The notes below the pieces were generated by a model, which had not been told where the DNA came from, did no database searches, and saw only the letters and a program-made list of their open reading frames with translations. From an uncultured Gammaproteobacteria bacterium (lineage in GTDB: Bacteria; Pseudomonadota; Gammaproteobacteria; CAJQNE01), in assembly GCA_905479545.1 (NCBI GenBank), contig CAJQNE010000267.1:1-8492 (forward strand): a stretch of DNA of 8,492 bases, in the 5' to 3' direction. Positions 1 through 6,454 of this stretch are shown here, piece by piece. The position numbers and the translations under genes were made by a program. The stretch's first letter is position 1. Each line of letters begins with the position of its first letter.

Positions 1-1045
1 GCATGAATGAATTGGGATCTTCCGCGTTGATTCGGCACTCCATGGCATGGCCTCGGATTACGATGTCTTCCTGTTGGTGTGCCAGGGCTTCACCCGCGGC
101 AACGCGTATTTGTTCTTTAACAATATCGACGCCAGTAATCATTTCGGTAACAGGGTGTTCTACCTGGACGCGTGTATTCATTTCAATGAAATAAAATTCG
201 CCATTCTCGTACAAGAACTCAAATGTACCGGCACCCTCGTATCTGATATCACGGCACGCTTGTGCGCATCGTCCACCGATCTCATTACGCAATTCCTGGC
301 TGATGCCGGGAGCAGGTGCTTCTTCAATGACTTTTTGGTGGCGACGTTGAATCGAGCAGTCTCGTTCGCCGAGATGGATTGCGTTGCCGCGACCGTCGGC
401 TAATACCTGAATTTCAACATGCCGGGGGCGGCCCAGGAATTTTTCCATGTAAACGACATCGTTGCCGAACACTGCACCTGCTTCATTGCGGGTTATCTGC
501 ACCAGCTCTTTTAGATCTTCGGCTTTTTCCACTACCCGAATACCACGACCGCCGCCACCACCGGCAGCTTTAACCATTACCGGAAAGCCGATTTTCTCGG
601 CGCGTTCGATCAGGTCCGGATCGTTCTCGGTAATTTCACCATCGCTGCCCGGCACGCAGGGCACGCCGGCTTTTTGCATCGCATCGATGGCGCAGAGCTT
701 GTCGCCCATTAGCCGGATGGTTTCCGCGCTGGGGCCGATAAATTTGAAGCCGCTTTGCGTTACCCGCTCAGCGAAATCGGCGTTTTCGGAAAGGAAGCCA
801 TAACCGGGGTGAATAGCATCCGCGTTGGTCAGTTCCGCAGCCGCAATCAGGGCCGGCATATTCAGGTACGACTCGGTAGGCGAGGCGGGGCCAATGCAGA
901 CAGTTTCGTCAGCTAGTAATACGTGTTTCAGCTCACGGTCGATAGTACTGTGCACCGCCACGGTTTTAATATTTAGCTCACGACAGGCGCGAAGTACTCG
1001 CAGCGCAATTTCGCCGCGGTTGGCAATAAGGACTTTATTAAACAT
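1..1045 (-). CDS. accC: Biotin carboxylase, acetyl-CoA carboxylase subunit (3' end off the window)
   Basis: Performs ATP-dependent carboxylation of biotin on AccB with bicarbonate, the first half-reaction of acetyl-CoA carboxylase at the entry to cytoplasmic fatty acid synthesis. The frame is open from an ATG at 1045 to the window edge, giving 348 residues; the family is about 449 long, so roughly 100 C-terminal residues lie outside. Visible are the N-terminal IANRGEIA (7-14), HPGYGFLSEN (79-88), the ATP-grasp glycine loop GGGGGRG (162-168), and residues matching the known E. coli catalytic and ligand set: K116, K159, E201, H209, H236, K238, E276, E288, N290, R292, Q294, E296 and R338. No lesion is seen. 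It starts 7 bases after the accB stop with only a weak ribosome site, so translation coupled to accB is likely. Identification is secure; the truncation is purely a window effect. Confidence 0.97.
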   Translation of the reverse strand, partial: MFNKVLIANRGEIALRVLRACRELNIKTVAVHSTIDRELKHVLLADETVCIGPASPTESYLNMPALIAAAELTNADAIHPGYGFLSENADFAERVTQSGFKFIGPSAETIRLMGDKLCAIDAMQKAGVPCVPGSDGEITENDPDLIERAEKIGFPVMVKAAGGGGGRGIRVVEKAEDLKELVQITRNEAGAVFGNDVVYMEKFLGRPRHVEIQVLADGRGNAIHLGERDCSIQRRHQKVIEEAPAPGISQELRNEIGGRCAQACRDIRYEGAGTFEFLYENGEFYFIEMNTRVQVEHPVTEMITGVDIVKEQIRVAAGEALAHQQEDIVIRGHAMECRINAEDPNSFM

Positions 1046-1052
1046 GCCGCGC

Positions 1053-1517
1053 CTACTCGATGACGAACAATGGCTGGCCGTATTCTACCGGCTGTGAGTT
1101 TTCCACCAGAATCGCTCGGACTACACCTGTGTGGTCAGATTCGATCTGGTTCATCATCTTCATCGCTTCGATAATGCACAGGGTATCGCCACGAGTAACC
1201 TTCTGGCCAACTTCAACAAACGGCCCGGCACTCGGCCCGGGTGATTCGTAGAAAGTACCTACCATCGGGGCGTTAATAATATTGCCAGCCGGTAGCTTTT
1301 CACTTGCAGGAGTTTCGGCGGGCGCTGCTTCGGCCGCTGGAGCAGTTGCTACTGGTGCTGCTAAAGGTGTTGGCGCAGGGCTTGCAGGAGCTGAAACTGC
1401 CGCACCCGTTGCGTAGCGATTAATACGAATTGACTCGTCGCCCGCGCTGATTTCAAGTTCGGCAATGCCGGACTCTTCTACCAGTTCAATGAGTTTTTTT
1501 ACTTTACGAATATCCAT
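1053..1517 (-). CDS. accB: Biotin carboxyl carrier protein of acetyl-CoA carboxylase
   Basis: Carries the biotin that AccC carboxylates and the carboxyltransferase then uses. The 154 residues match the usual length. The N-terminal segment (1-35, MDIRKVKKLIELVEESGI) is typical of BCCP. It is followed by a flexible Ala/Pro-rich linker (about 37-75) and the biotinyl domain (80-154) with the EAMKMMNQIE motif, where K120 is the expected biotinylation site for BirA. The family 'thumb' region is represented by FYESPGPSAGPFVEVGQ (89-105). The ATG at 1517 is preceded by a modest GCGGA-like ribosome site. It lies between aroQ and accC on the same strand, the classic proteobacterial order. The 70 bases before it contain a possible RNA hairpin (1555-1576). 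Confidence 0.97.
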   Translation of the reverse strand: MDIRKVKKLIELVEESGIAELEISAGDESIRINRYATGAAVSAPASPAPTPLAAPVATAPAAEAAPAETPASEKLPAGNIINAPMVGTFYESPGPSAGPFVEVGQKVTRGDTLCIIEAMKMMNQIESDHTGVVRAILVENSQPVEYGQPLFVIE

Positions 1518-1554
1518 TAGGGTTGTCCGCTAAATGCTGTTGAATTTTGTGTGA

Positions 1555-1576
1555 AGCTACCGCTGAAGCAATAGCT
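1555..1576 (-). other. Possible RNA hairpin between aroQ and accB
   Basis: Read on the minus strand this is a 22-base segment with a 9-bp stem and a TTCA loop. Two of the nine pairs are G-U and can form only in the minus-strand transcript, which is the coding direction here. No T-run follows, so it does not look like an intrinsic terminator. It could be a processing or attenuation structure ahead of accB, or chance. Confidence 0.3.
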
Positions 1577-1587
1577 GAAAATAATTA

Positions 1588-2025
1588 TTAATTAAGTTGT
1601 TTAGCTGCCGCCTGCAGTGCCAGCTCATAACCTTGAGCGCCTAAACCGCAAATAACGCCAACGGCTTTATCTGAGAAGTAGGAGTGCTGCCTGAATGACT
1701 CACGAGCGTGGACGTTCGATAAGTGCACTTCGATGAAAGGCATTGCGACGGCCAGAAGCGCATCGCGTAATACGATGCTGCTGTGAGTGAAAGCGGCAGG
1801 GTTAATGATGACGAAATCAGTGCCGTCCTGCGCGCAGGCTTGCACGCGGGTTACTAACTCGGCTTCGCTATTGCTCTGCAAGCAAGTTACCGCGAGCGAC
1901 TGCGATTTCCCCGAAGTAACGAGTCGTTCGTTAATATCTGCAAGGGTGTCGCTACCGTACGTTTCCGGTTCGCGTTGGCCGAGCATATTCAGGTTCGGGC
2001 CGTGAATAACCAGTACGTTTTTCAC
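1588..2025 (-). CDS. aroQ: Type II 3-dehydroquinate dehydratase
   Basis: Converts 3-dehydroquinate to 3-dehydroshikimate, step three of the shikimate pathway, as a dodecameric cytoplasmic enzyme. The 145 residues match the family. Motifs seen: GPNLNMLGQREP (9-20) with lid Arg18, catalytic Tyr23, N75 in INPAAFTHSS with H81, then EVHLSNVHARESFR (99-112) with H101, R108 and R112. This is the full type II active-site set known from M. tuberculosis. The start is GTG at 2025, with AGGA only 3 bases upstream and a longer GGACAGG stretch; the second residue Lys and MKNVLVIHGPNLN fit the usual N terminus, so GTG is preferred. It is separated from tlpA by 171 bases and from accB by 70, and probably heads an aroQ-accB-accC unit. 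No convincing promoter was found in the upstream gap. Confidence 0.96.
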   Translation of the reverse strand: MKNVLVIHGPNLNMLGQREPETYGSDTLADINERLVTSGKSQSLAVTCLQSNSEAELVTRVQACAQDGTDFVIINPAAFTHSSIVLRDALLAVAMPFIEVHLSNVHARESFRQHSYFSDKAVGVICGLGAQGYELALQAAAKQLN

Positions 2026-2196
2026 TAATCCTGTCCAAAGTTAAGGTGGTGGTTGCGCTAGTGTGCCTAGTAGCCGAGTGTGTCGCAAACGGAAATAGCG
2101 GTATTTTCGATTTTAATTGGGCAATCGCTGATATTACGCGCGTGATGCGGGACGATTCGGCGAAATTAATCACTGTTTTAGTTCGCGGTTCAGCGT

Positions 2197-2733
2197 TTAG
2201 CGCAAATGTTTGGCGAGTTCGTCGTCGATATTGTCGGCTTTTAACGGGCCAAGCCAGCGGCGAACAATGTGCCCTTGGGGGCTTACCAGCGCCGTGAAAG
2301 GCAGCGCGCCAGCGTTATTGCCCCATTGGTGGGCAATGTCACTGCCACTACTTTCTGCAATTAATAAGGGAAACACCACCGGCACTTTGTTAGCAAAAGC
2401 CTTTACCGATTCGGCATCATCCAACGCGACGCCGATAACCGCCATTGCCGGGTATCGAGTATCCAGTGTGGACAGGAGCGGCATTTCTTCAATGCAGGGT
2501 GGGCACCATGTCGCCCAGAAATTGACCAATAACCATTGGCCTTCGAAATCGGTGGTAGAGACCAGAGCACCGCTGGTATCAGGCAAGCTAAATGCTGGCG
2601 CTGTTTTGCTCTGGTTTATTCCACCGGTGGAGGGGGCTGCAGCAGGTTGTAACGCGCGGTAGCTTAAAAAACCTAAACCACCCGCTATTACAACAACGGC
2701 AGTGAGCCCGATGGAGTGAACAAACTTGTTCAT
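2197..2733 (-). CDS. TlpA/ResA-like membrane-anchored periplasmic thioredoxin
   Basis: A 178-residue thiol-disulfide oxidoreductase predicted to sit in the periplasm on an N-terminal uncleaved anchor (hydrophobic 9-25). The thioredoxin/AhpC-TSA-type fold follows: FSLPDTSGALVS (48-59), LLVNFWATWCPPC (68-80) with redox cysteines C77 and C80 in a CPPC motif, a VIGVALDD strand (99-106), and the cis-proline P145 in ALPFT. The CPPC motif and length are typical of TlpA, which in other bacteria reduces cuproproteins or cytochrome c maturation substrates. No heme-handling genes are nearby, so the exact substrate is unknown. Its ATG overlaps the TGA of the DsbD-like gene (ATGA, 2730-2733), with only a weak GGG upstream, so translation is probably coupled. 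That coupling implies a shared pathway with the DsbD-like protein. It could also be called DsbE-like, but no ccm genes support that. Confidence 0.9.
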   Translation of the reverse strand: MNKFVHSIGLTAVVVIAGGLGFLSYRALQPAAAPSTGGINQSKTAPAFSLPDTSGALVSTTDFEGQWLLVNFWATWCPPCIEEMPLLSTLDTRYPAMAVIGVALDDAESVKAFANKVPVVFPLLIAESSGSDIAHQWGNNAGALPFTALVSPQGHIVRRWLGPLKADNIDDELAKHLR

Positions 2734-3557
2734 TCGATATTACCCGTTAGCGCCTCAACTACAGGTAATAACGTTTCAGCGGTTTGCCGCCCAACGAGTC
2801 GTTGCTGCTCTTCACCGGTGCTACTGTAAAAAATAAATGTATCCGGTCCGGTGGCTTCAAACTCTGCCAGCAGCGCTTCGGCGACAGCCCGGTCTGTTAC
2901 GTCGGCCTGAACCCAGAGCAACGGCTCAAGTGCGTTTGTCACGGCCTCCTGACTGAATAGTGTGCGCTGCATTAATTTGCTTGCCGCACTCCAGTCCGCG
3001 GTGAGTTGCACCAGCGTGGTAAGGCCGGTGCCGATGCGGCCACGGACAGCGTCGGCAGTAGTGAGGATTAGCGGGTCTGGCGTAGCAGTGTCAGCAACAA
3101 AAGAGTCAATAAAAATGGTTTGCAACGTCGGCGGGTAACAAAGCCCGGCTTTGGCGCAGCCCTGAAACTCAATAGTGACTTGCTGAACGGCATGTGCCAG
3201 TTGCAGCTGCATTTCCAGCGGTTGCTCATAAACCTCGGTAACACCATATTCAATGTCATCGACGATATTGCCGACCGGCAACTGACTGTCAGCTATGGCA
3301 GCTTCGTTTGAAGGAAACCGGAACGAGCGTCGATACAAGTAATAGCCCGGCTGCACATTCCAGCTCAGTGTGAGTTTCGAGCCTTGTTGGTCGTAGCTAA
3401 AAGGGAATGCCATTTCCACCGGCAAAAAATCAATATCCATACTTTGCTGCCCTTGTCGGCCAAGCTCTTTCAGCCAATCATTCTGAGCAACGGCTGGGGT
3501 GCCTAGCGTGCCAAGAGCGGTTACGAGCAGAGTTAGGGCGAGCAGCGTTAACCGCAT
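2730..3557 (-). CDS. DsbD-like protein with alpha and gamma domains only; transmembrane domain absent and gamma CXXC replaced by SXXS
   Basis: A 275-residue periplasmic protein. The ATG at 3557 is chosen because GGAGAG lies 6 bases upstream; a longer frame from GTG at 3575 has no ribosome site. The signal peptide is about 1-24, cleaving after PAVA. Residues about 40-155 resemble the DsbD alpha domain, including FQGCAKAGLCYPP with C134 and C140 in the same C-x5-C spacing as the E. coli redox pair C103/C109. Residues about 175-270 resemble the DsbD gamma thioredoxin domain (LTADW..., RTLFSQEAV, WVQADVT). However, the active site reads WSAAS (189-193) instead of W-C-x-x-C, so both cysteines are serine (codons AGT and AGC). 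The roughly 250-residue eight-helix beta domain that moves electrons across the membrane is missing entirely. Full DsbD is about 570-600 residues, so classical electron relay is impossible. It may be a chaperone- or adaptor-like partner of the coupled TlpA protein, or a decaying gene with an intact frame. Confidence 0.85.
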   Translation of the reverse strand: MRLTLLALTLLVTALGTLGTPAVAQNDWLKELGRQGQQSMDIDFLPVEMAFPFSYDQQGSKLTLSWNVQPGYYLYRRSFRFPSNEAAIADSQLPVGNIVDDIEYGVTEVYEQPLEMQLQLAHAVQQVTIEFQGCAKAGLCYPPTLQTIFIDSFVADTATPDPLILTTADAVRGRIGTGLTTLVQLTADWSAASKLMQRTLFSQEAVTNALEPLLWVQADVTDRAVAEALLAEFEATGPDTFIFYSSTGEEQQRLVGRQTAETLLPVVEALTGNIE

Positions 3558-3898
3558 ACTGAACTCTCCAGCCACTTTAAATAGGCGGGCAGGCCCGCAG
3601 TAATATCAATGGCGATAACCTCCGGTAAATCGTAGGGGTGTGCTGCGACTATCGCTTGCTCTACTGCCGCATAGCGTTCGGTCGTTGTTTTTATTAGCAG
3701 CATGGTCTCCTCCGCCTCCGTAATCTCGCCTTGCCAGGAATATACAGACCGCAGCCCCGGCGCGACGTTCACACAAGCGGCCAGTCGCTGTTTTACTATC
3801 GTTATGGCAATTCGATTAGCGCTGTCAGTATCCGGGCAGTTGCACAGAATGAGCTGCGCGGCGACTAGCGTGGCATTGGTGTTTGGCGATTTTGGCAT
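3548..3898 (-). CDS. cutA: CutA1-family divalent cation tolerance protein
   Basis: A small trimeric PII-like fold protein whose family was named for copper tolerance in E. coli; its biochemical role is still unsettled. From ATG 3898 it has 116 residues, about the family size with an N-terminal tail some 10 residues longer than usual. Signature blocks: LILCNCPDTDSANRIA (16-31), QRLAACVNVAPGLRSVYSWQGEI (37-59), E..MLLIKTT (64-72), HPYDLPEVIAI (87-97) and Y106/W109. A TTG two codons further upstream is possible, but neither start has a clear ribosome site. The 3' end overlaps the DsbD-like gene by 10 bases, with that gene's ribosome site inside cutA. It is the first gene of the minus-strand group and diverges from groES. 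Association with periplasmic thiol and copper-type redox genes is suggestive only. Confidence 0.93.
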   Translation of the reverse strand: MPKSPNTNATLVAAQLILCNCPDTDSANRIAITIVKQRLAACVNVAPGLRSVYSWQGEITEAEETMLLIKTTTERYAAVEQAIVAAHPYDLPEVIAIDITAGLPAYLKWLESSVCG

Positions 3899-3926
3899 TG
3901 GCAATGAGGGTTAGGGTTCAGGGCAT

Positions 3927-3932
3927 ATTGTA
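3927..3932 (-). promoter_or_regulatory. Possible -10 element for cutA operon
   Basis: On the minus strand this reads TACAAT, five of six matches to the sigma-70 -10 box. It would place the transcript start near 3920, about 20 bases ahead of the cutA ATG. No good -35 hexamer lies 16-18 bases upstream, though the region further upstream (3970-4000) is AT-rich. Tentative. Confidence 0.3.
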
Positions 3933-4004
3933 AGCGCTTTATTCGGCGTTAATCGACGAACTATTCGCGACATAAAATTATTTGCTTAAAAATAATATTC
4001 AGCT

Positions 4005-4033
4005 CTTGAAATGCCTAAGTGCAGCCATATACT
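4005..4033 (+). promoter_or_regulatory. groESL promoter, overlapping sigma-70-like and sigma-32-like elements
   Basis: TTGAAA (4006-4011), 16 bases, then TATACT (4028-4033) is a good sigma-70 promoter, with five of six matches in each box. The same DNA reads CTTGAA (4005-4010), 12 bases, then AGCCATAT (4023-4030), which matches the sigma-32 heat-shock form CTTGAA-N11-16-CCCCATNT at all six -35 and six of eight -10 positions. The start would fall near 4037-4041, immediately before the CIRCE operator. Two sigma factors may therefore use one site; this is inferred from sequence match only. Confidence 0.7.
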
Positions 4034-4044
4034 TACAGACGTTG

Positions 4045-4071
4045 TTAGCACTCTCTGTTGGAGAGTGCTAA
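4045..4071 (+). promoter_or_regulatory. CIRCE operator (HrcA repressor site)
   Basis: TTAGCACTC (4045-4053), a 9-base spacer (4054-4062) and GAGTGCTAA (4063-4071) form a perfect match to the CIRCE consensus TTAGCACTC-N9-GAGTGCTAA. HrcA binds CIRCE and represses groE transcription, with GroEL assisting HrcA folding so that free chaperonin feeds back on its own synthesis. It lies about 5 bases after the predicted start, in the transcribed leader, about 70 bases before groES. Implies an hrcA gene elsewhere in the genome. Confidence 0.96.
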
Positions 4072-4143
4072 CTGACCCGCCGCATTGAGCTGCGGTCTTT
4101 ATGTATTTAGACCTTTGATTTTCAAGATAACCAGGAGAAATTT

Positions 4144-4431
4144 ATGAAGCTACGTCCGCTTTATGACCGCGTTGTTGTGCGACGTGTAGAAGAAGAAACC
4201 ACCTCAGCGGGTGGCATTGTACTGCCCGGCGCAGCTGCAGAAAAACCAGCCCAAGGCGAAGTTTTAGCAGTTGGTAATGGCAAGATGCTGGATAACGGCG
4301 AGCTACGCCCGCTGGAAGTTAAAGTTGGCGACACCGTGTTGTTTGGCAAGTACAGCGGCACCGAAGTTAAGGTTGACGGCGAAGATCTACTGGTAATGGG
4401 TGAAGGCGATATTCAGGCTGTTGTTGAATAA
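4144..4431 (+). CDS. groES: Co-chaperonin GroES
   Basis: The heptameric 10-kDa lid that caps GroEL and closes the folding chamber. The 95 residues match the usual length. MKLRPLYDRVVVRRVEEE (1-18) is the typical N terminus. The mobile loop (about 16-33) contains the GroEL-binding GIVLPG tripeptide region (24-29). GEVLAVGNGK (38-47), the roof region and VGDTVLFGKYSGTEVKVDGEDLLVM (61-85) follow in the standard order. A strong AGGAGA (4133-4138) precedes the ATG by 5 bases. It is the first gene of groES-groEL, 65 bases ahead of groEL, under the CIRCE-bearing promoter region. Confidence 0.99.
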   Translation: MKLRPLYDRVVVRRVEEETTSAGGIVLPGAAAEKPAQGEVLAVGNGKMLDNGELRPLEVKVGDTVLFGKYSGTEVKVDGEDLLVMGEGDIQAVVE

Positions 4432-4496
4432 CAAATAGCGCTGTTTTTACCCCTGTTTCCCCACCCCCTATTTAGAATTACTCTGGAGTATTACCC

Positions 4497-6128
4497 ATGA
4501 GCAAAGAAGTATTATTTGGTGATGACGCACGCAGCCGTATGGCGCGTGGCGTTAACATTCTGGCTGACGCCGTAAAAACCACTCTTGGCCCTAAAGGCCG
4601 CAACGTGGTTCTGGAAAAATCATTCGGTGCACCTACCGTAACGAAAGATGGTGTTTCGGTTGCACAAGAAATTGAACTGGAAGACAAGTTCGAAAACATG
4701 GGCGCGCAGCTCGTTAAAGAAGTTGCTTCAAAAACGTCTGATACTGCTGGCGACGGCACCACCACCGCTACCGTTCTGGCTCAGGCGATTATGCGTGAAG
4801 GCCTGAAGGCCGTTGCTGCCGGCATGAACCCAATGGATCTGAAGCGTGGCATCGACAAAGGCGTTGTTGCGGCTACTGCCGAAATCGCTGATCTTGCTAA
4901 GCCTTGCGAAGACAGCAAAGCGATTGCTCAGGTTGGTACCATTTCAGCGAATAGCGACGTGAATGTTGGCGATATTATTGCTGAAGCAATGGAAAAAGTC
5001 GGTAAAGAAGGCGTTATCACTGTTGAAGAAGGTTCTGGTCTCGAAAACGAGCTAGACGTGGTTGAAGGTATGCAGTTCGACCGCGGCTACTTGTCACCGT
5101 ACTTCATCAACAACCAGCAGAGCATGAGCGTTGAGCTTGAGCAGCCTGCCATCCTGCTTTATGACAAGAAGATTTCTAACGTTCGTGAACTGCTGCCAAC
5201 GCTGGAAGGCGTCGCGAAGCAGGGCCGTCCGCTGTTGATTATTGCTGAAGATGTTGATGGCGAAGCGCTGGCTACTCTGGTAGTTAACAACATGCGCGGT
5301 ATCGTTAAAGTCGCTGCTGTTAAAGCACCGGGTTTTGGCGACCGCCGTAAAGCTATGCTGCAAGACATCGCAATTCTGACGGGTGGTCAGGTCATTAGCG
5401 AAGAAGTCGGCATGAGTCTTGAAAAAGTGACCATGGACGACTTGGGTACTGCGAAGAAGGTGCAGATCACCAAAGAGAACACCACGGTTATTGATGGCGC
5501 TGGCAGTGAAAATGACATTCAGGGCCGCGTTGAGCAGATTCGTGCGCAAATCGAAGAAGCAAGCAGCGATTATGATCGCGAAAAGTTACAGGAGCGTGTA
5601 GCGAAACTGGCTGGCGGTGTTGCTGTGATTAAAGTTGGTGCTGCCACCGAAATCGAAATGAAAGAGAAGAAGGCTCGCGTTGAAGACGCGCTGCACTCAA
5701 CTCGTGCTGCGGTAGAAGAGGGCGTTGTGCCTGGTGGTGGCGTGGCGCTACTGCGGGCTCGCAATGCTATTGATAAAGTGAAAGGCGACAATGCCGATCA
5801 GGAAGCTGGCATTAAGATTCTGCGTCGTGCGGTTGAAGAGCCACTCCGTCAAATCGTTAGCAACTGCGGCGAAGATGCTTCAGTAGTACTGAATGAAGTA
5901 GCCAACGGCAAAGGTAACTACGGTTACAACGCGACGACTGGCGAGTACGGCGACATGATTAAGATGGGTATTCTTGACCCCGCCAAAGTAACCCGCTCAG
6001 CATTGCAAAACGCTGCGTCGGTTACCGGCTTAATGCTTACGACCGAATGTATGATTGCCGAAAAGCCATCTGACGATGCTCCTGCTCCTATGGGTGGTGG
6101 CATGCCAGACATGGGCGGCATGATGTAA
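4497..6128 (+). CDS. groEL: Chaperonin GroEL (HSP60)
   Basis: The ATP-driven tetradecameric chaperonin that folds cytosolic proteins in partnership with GroES. It has 543 residues, against a usual 540-550. The equatorial ATP site shows TTLGPKG (28-34) and AGDGTTT (84-90) with the magnesium aspartate D86; EGVVPGGGVALL lies near 405-416 in the second equatorial stretch. The apical domain (about 190-375) includes RGYLSPYFINN, and GFGDRRK lies in the substrate-binding region. The C-terminal tail ends in the Gly/Met-rich GGGMPDMGGMM that projects into the cavity. GGAG (4485-4488) lies 8 bases before the ATG. Nothing is truncated or unusual. It is cotranscribed with groES and followed about 75 bases later by a strong terminator. 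Confidence 0.99.
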   Translation: MSKEVLFGDDARSRMARGVNILADAVKTTLGPKGRNVVLEKSFGAPTVTKDGVSVAQEIELEDKFENMGAQLVKEVASKTSDTAGDGTTTATVLAQAIMREGLKAVAAGMNPMDLKRGIDKGVVAATAEIADLAKPCEDSKAIAQVGTISANSDVNVGDIIAEAMEKVGKEGVITVEEGSGLENELDVVEGMQFDRGYLSPYFINNQQSMSVELEQPAILLYDKKISNVRELLPTLEGVAKQGRPLLIIAEDVDGEALATLVVNNMRGIVKVAAVKAPGFGDRRKAMLQDIAILTGGQVISEEVGMSLEKVTMDDLGTAKKVQITKENTTVIDGAGSENDIQGRVEQIRAQIEEASSDYDREKLQERVAKLAGGVAVIKVGAATEIEMKEKKARVEDALHSTRAAVEEGVVPGGGVALLRARNAIDKVKGDNADQEAGIKILRRAVEEPLRQIVSNCGEDASVVLNEVANGKGNYGYNATTGEYGDMIKMGILDPAKVTRSALQNAASVTGLMLTTECMIAEKPSDDAPAPMGGGMPDMGGMM

Positions 6129-6203
6129 CTCCCCCCTTTCGAAAGAGCCTTGAGCAAACTTGAGGTTCCGGAAGGGTTAGCCAGCTGGTGATTGTCAGCT
6201 GCA

Positions 6204-6248
6204 GACAAAAGCCCGCAACATTTATTTGTTGCGGGCTTTTGTCCTTTT
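6204..6248 (+). terminator. Intrinsic terminator of groESL
   Basis: A perfect 17-bp stem (6204-6220 pairing with 6227-6243) surrounds a 6-base loop (6221-6226). The inner stem is GC-rich (GCCCGCAACA), the outer part is A/T-rich, and CTTTT follows at 6244-6248. The right arm itself contains TTTT after GCGGGC, so release may occur within it. The A-run on the left arm would let it work in the reverse direction too. It separates groEL from the unrelated downstream genes. Confidence 0.9.
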
Positions 6249-6345
6249 CTGGCTAGCGTTTTTCTGCTCTCGTTAGCCGCTGTGACGACCGTTGTTCAGA
6301 TAGTTTAACTGAGAGGTTAGCTCATAAATGGCGTTGTGCAGCCGT

Positions 6346-6375
6346 TTGTTAAATTTTTATACCGCTTAACATAAT
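6346..6375 (+). promoter_or_regulatory. Possible sigma-70 promoter upstream of the HTH gene
   Basis: TTGTTA (four of six) and CATAAT (five of six) are separated by 18 bases in an AT-rich block. It would give a leader of about 175 bases containing the 6431-6454 dyad. In AT-rich DNA such matches arise readily by chance. Confidence 0.25.
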
Positions 6376-6430
6376 TATATTTTTGGTGTGTTTGTCTAGT
6401 TGCATCTGATGGTTAGGCTGGCTACTATTC

Positions 6431-6454
6431 TCCGCGATTTAAATGTATCGCGGA
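6431..6454. repeat. Perfect 8-bp inverted repeat (TCCGCGAT / ATCGCGGA)
   Basis: TCCGCGAT (6431-6438) and ATCGCGGA (6447-6454) flank an 8-base AT-rich spacer. The centre-to-centre spacing of the arms is 16 bases, wider than one helical turn. No T-run follows on either strand, so a terminator is unlikely; an operator or RNA hairpin is possible. It lies 104 bases before the HTH gene, which could autoregulate through it (inference). Confidence 0.5.

Noticed and set aside
2026..2196. Searched for a promoter or terminator between tlpA and aroQ (for example TTGCGA-N17-CACACT on the minus strand)
   Set aside because: The -10 matches only three of six bases and no hairpin with a T-run was found, so neither element is claimed.
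3557..3575. Longer N terminus for the DsbD-like protein from GTG at 3575
   Set aside because: It lacks a ribosome site and adds six polar residues before the signal peptide; the ATG at 3557 has GGAGAG 6 bases upstream.
5094..5549. Long minus-strand open frame inside groEL
   Set aside because: It is antisense to a fully conserved groEL, with no recognisable protein features; a codon-bias shadow.
6328..6369. 13-codon reading frame starting ATGGCGTTG with a GAGAGG upstream, a possible leader peptide
   Set aside because: Very short, ribosome-site spacing is too long, no regulatory codon run, and no attenuator-like alternative hairpins were seen after it.
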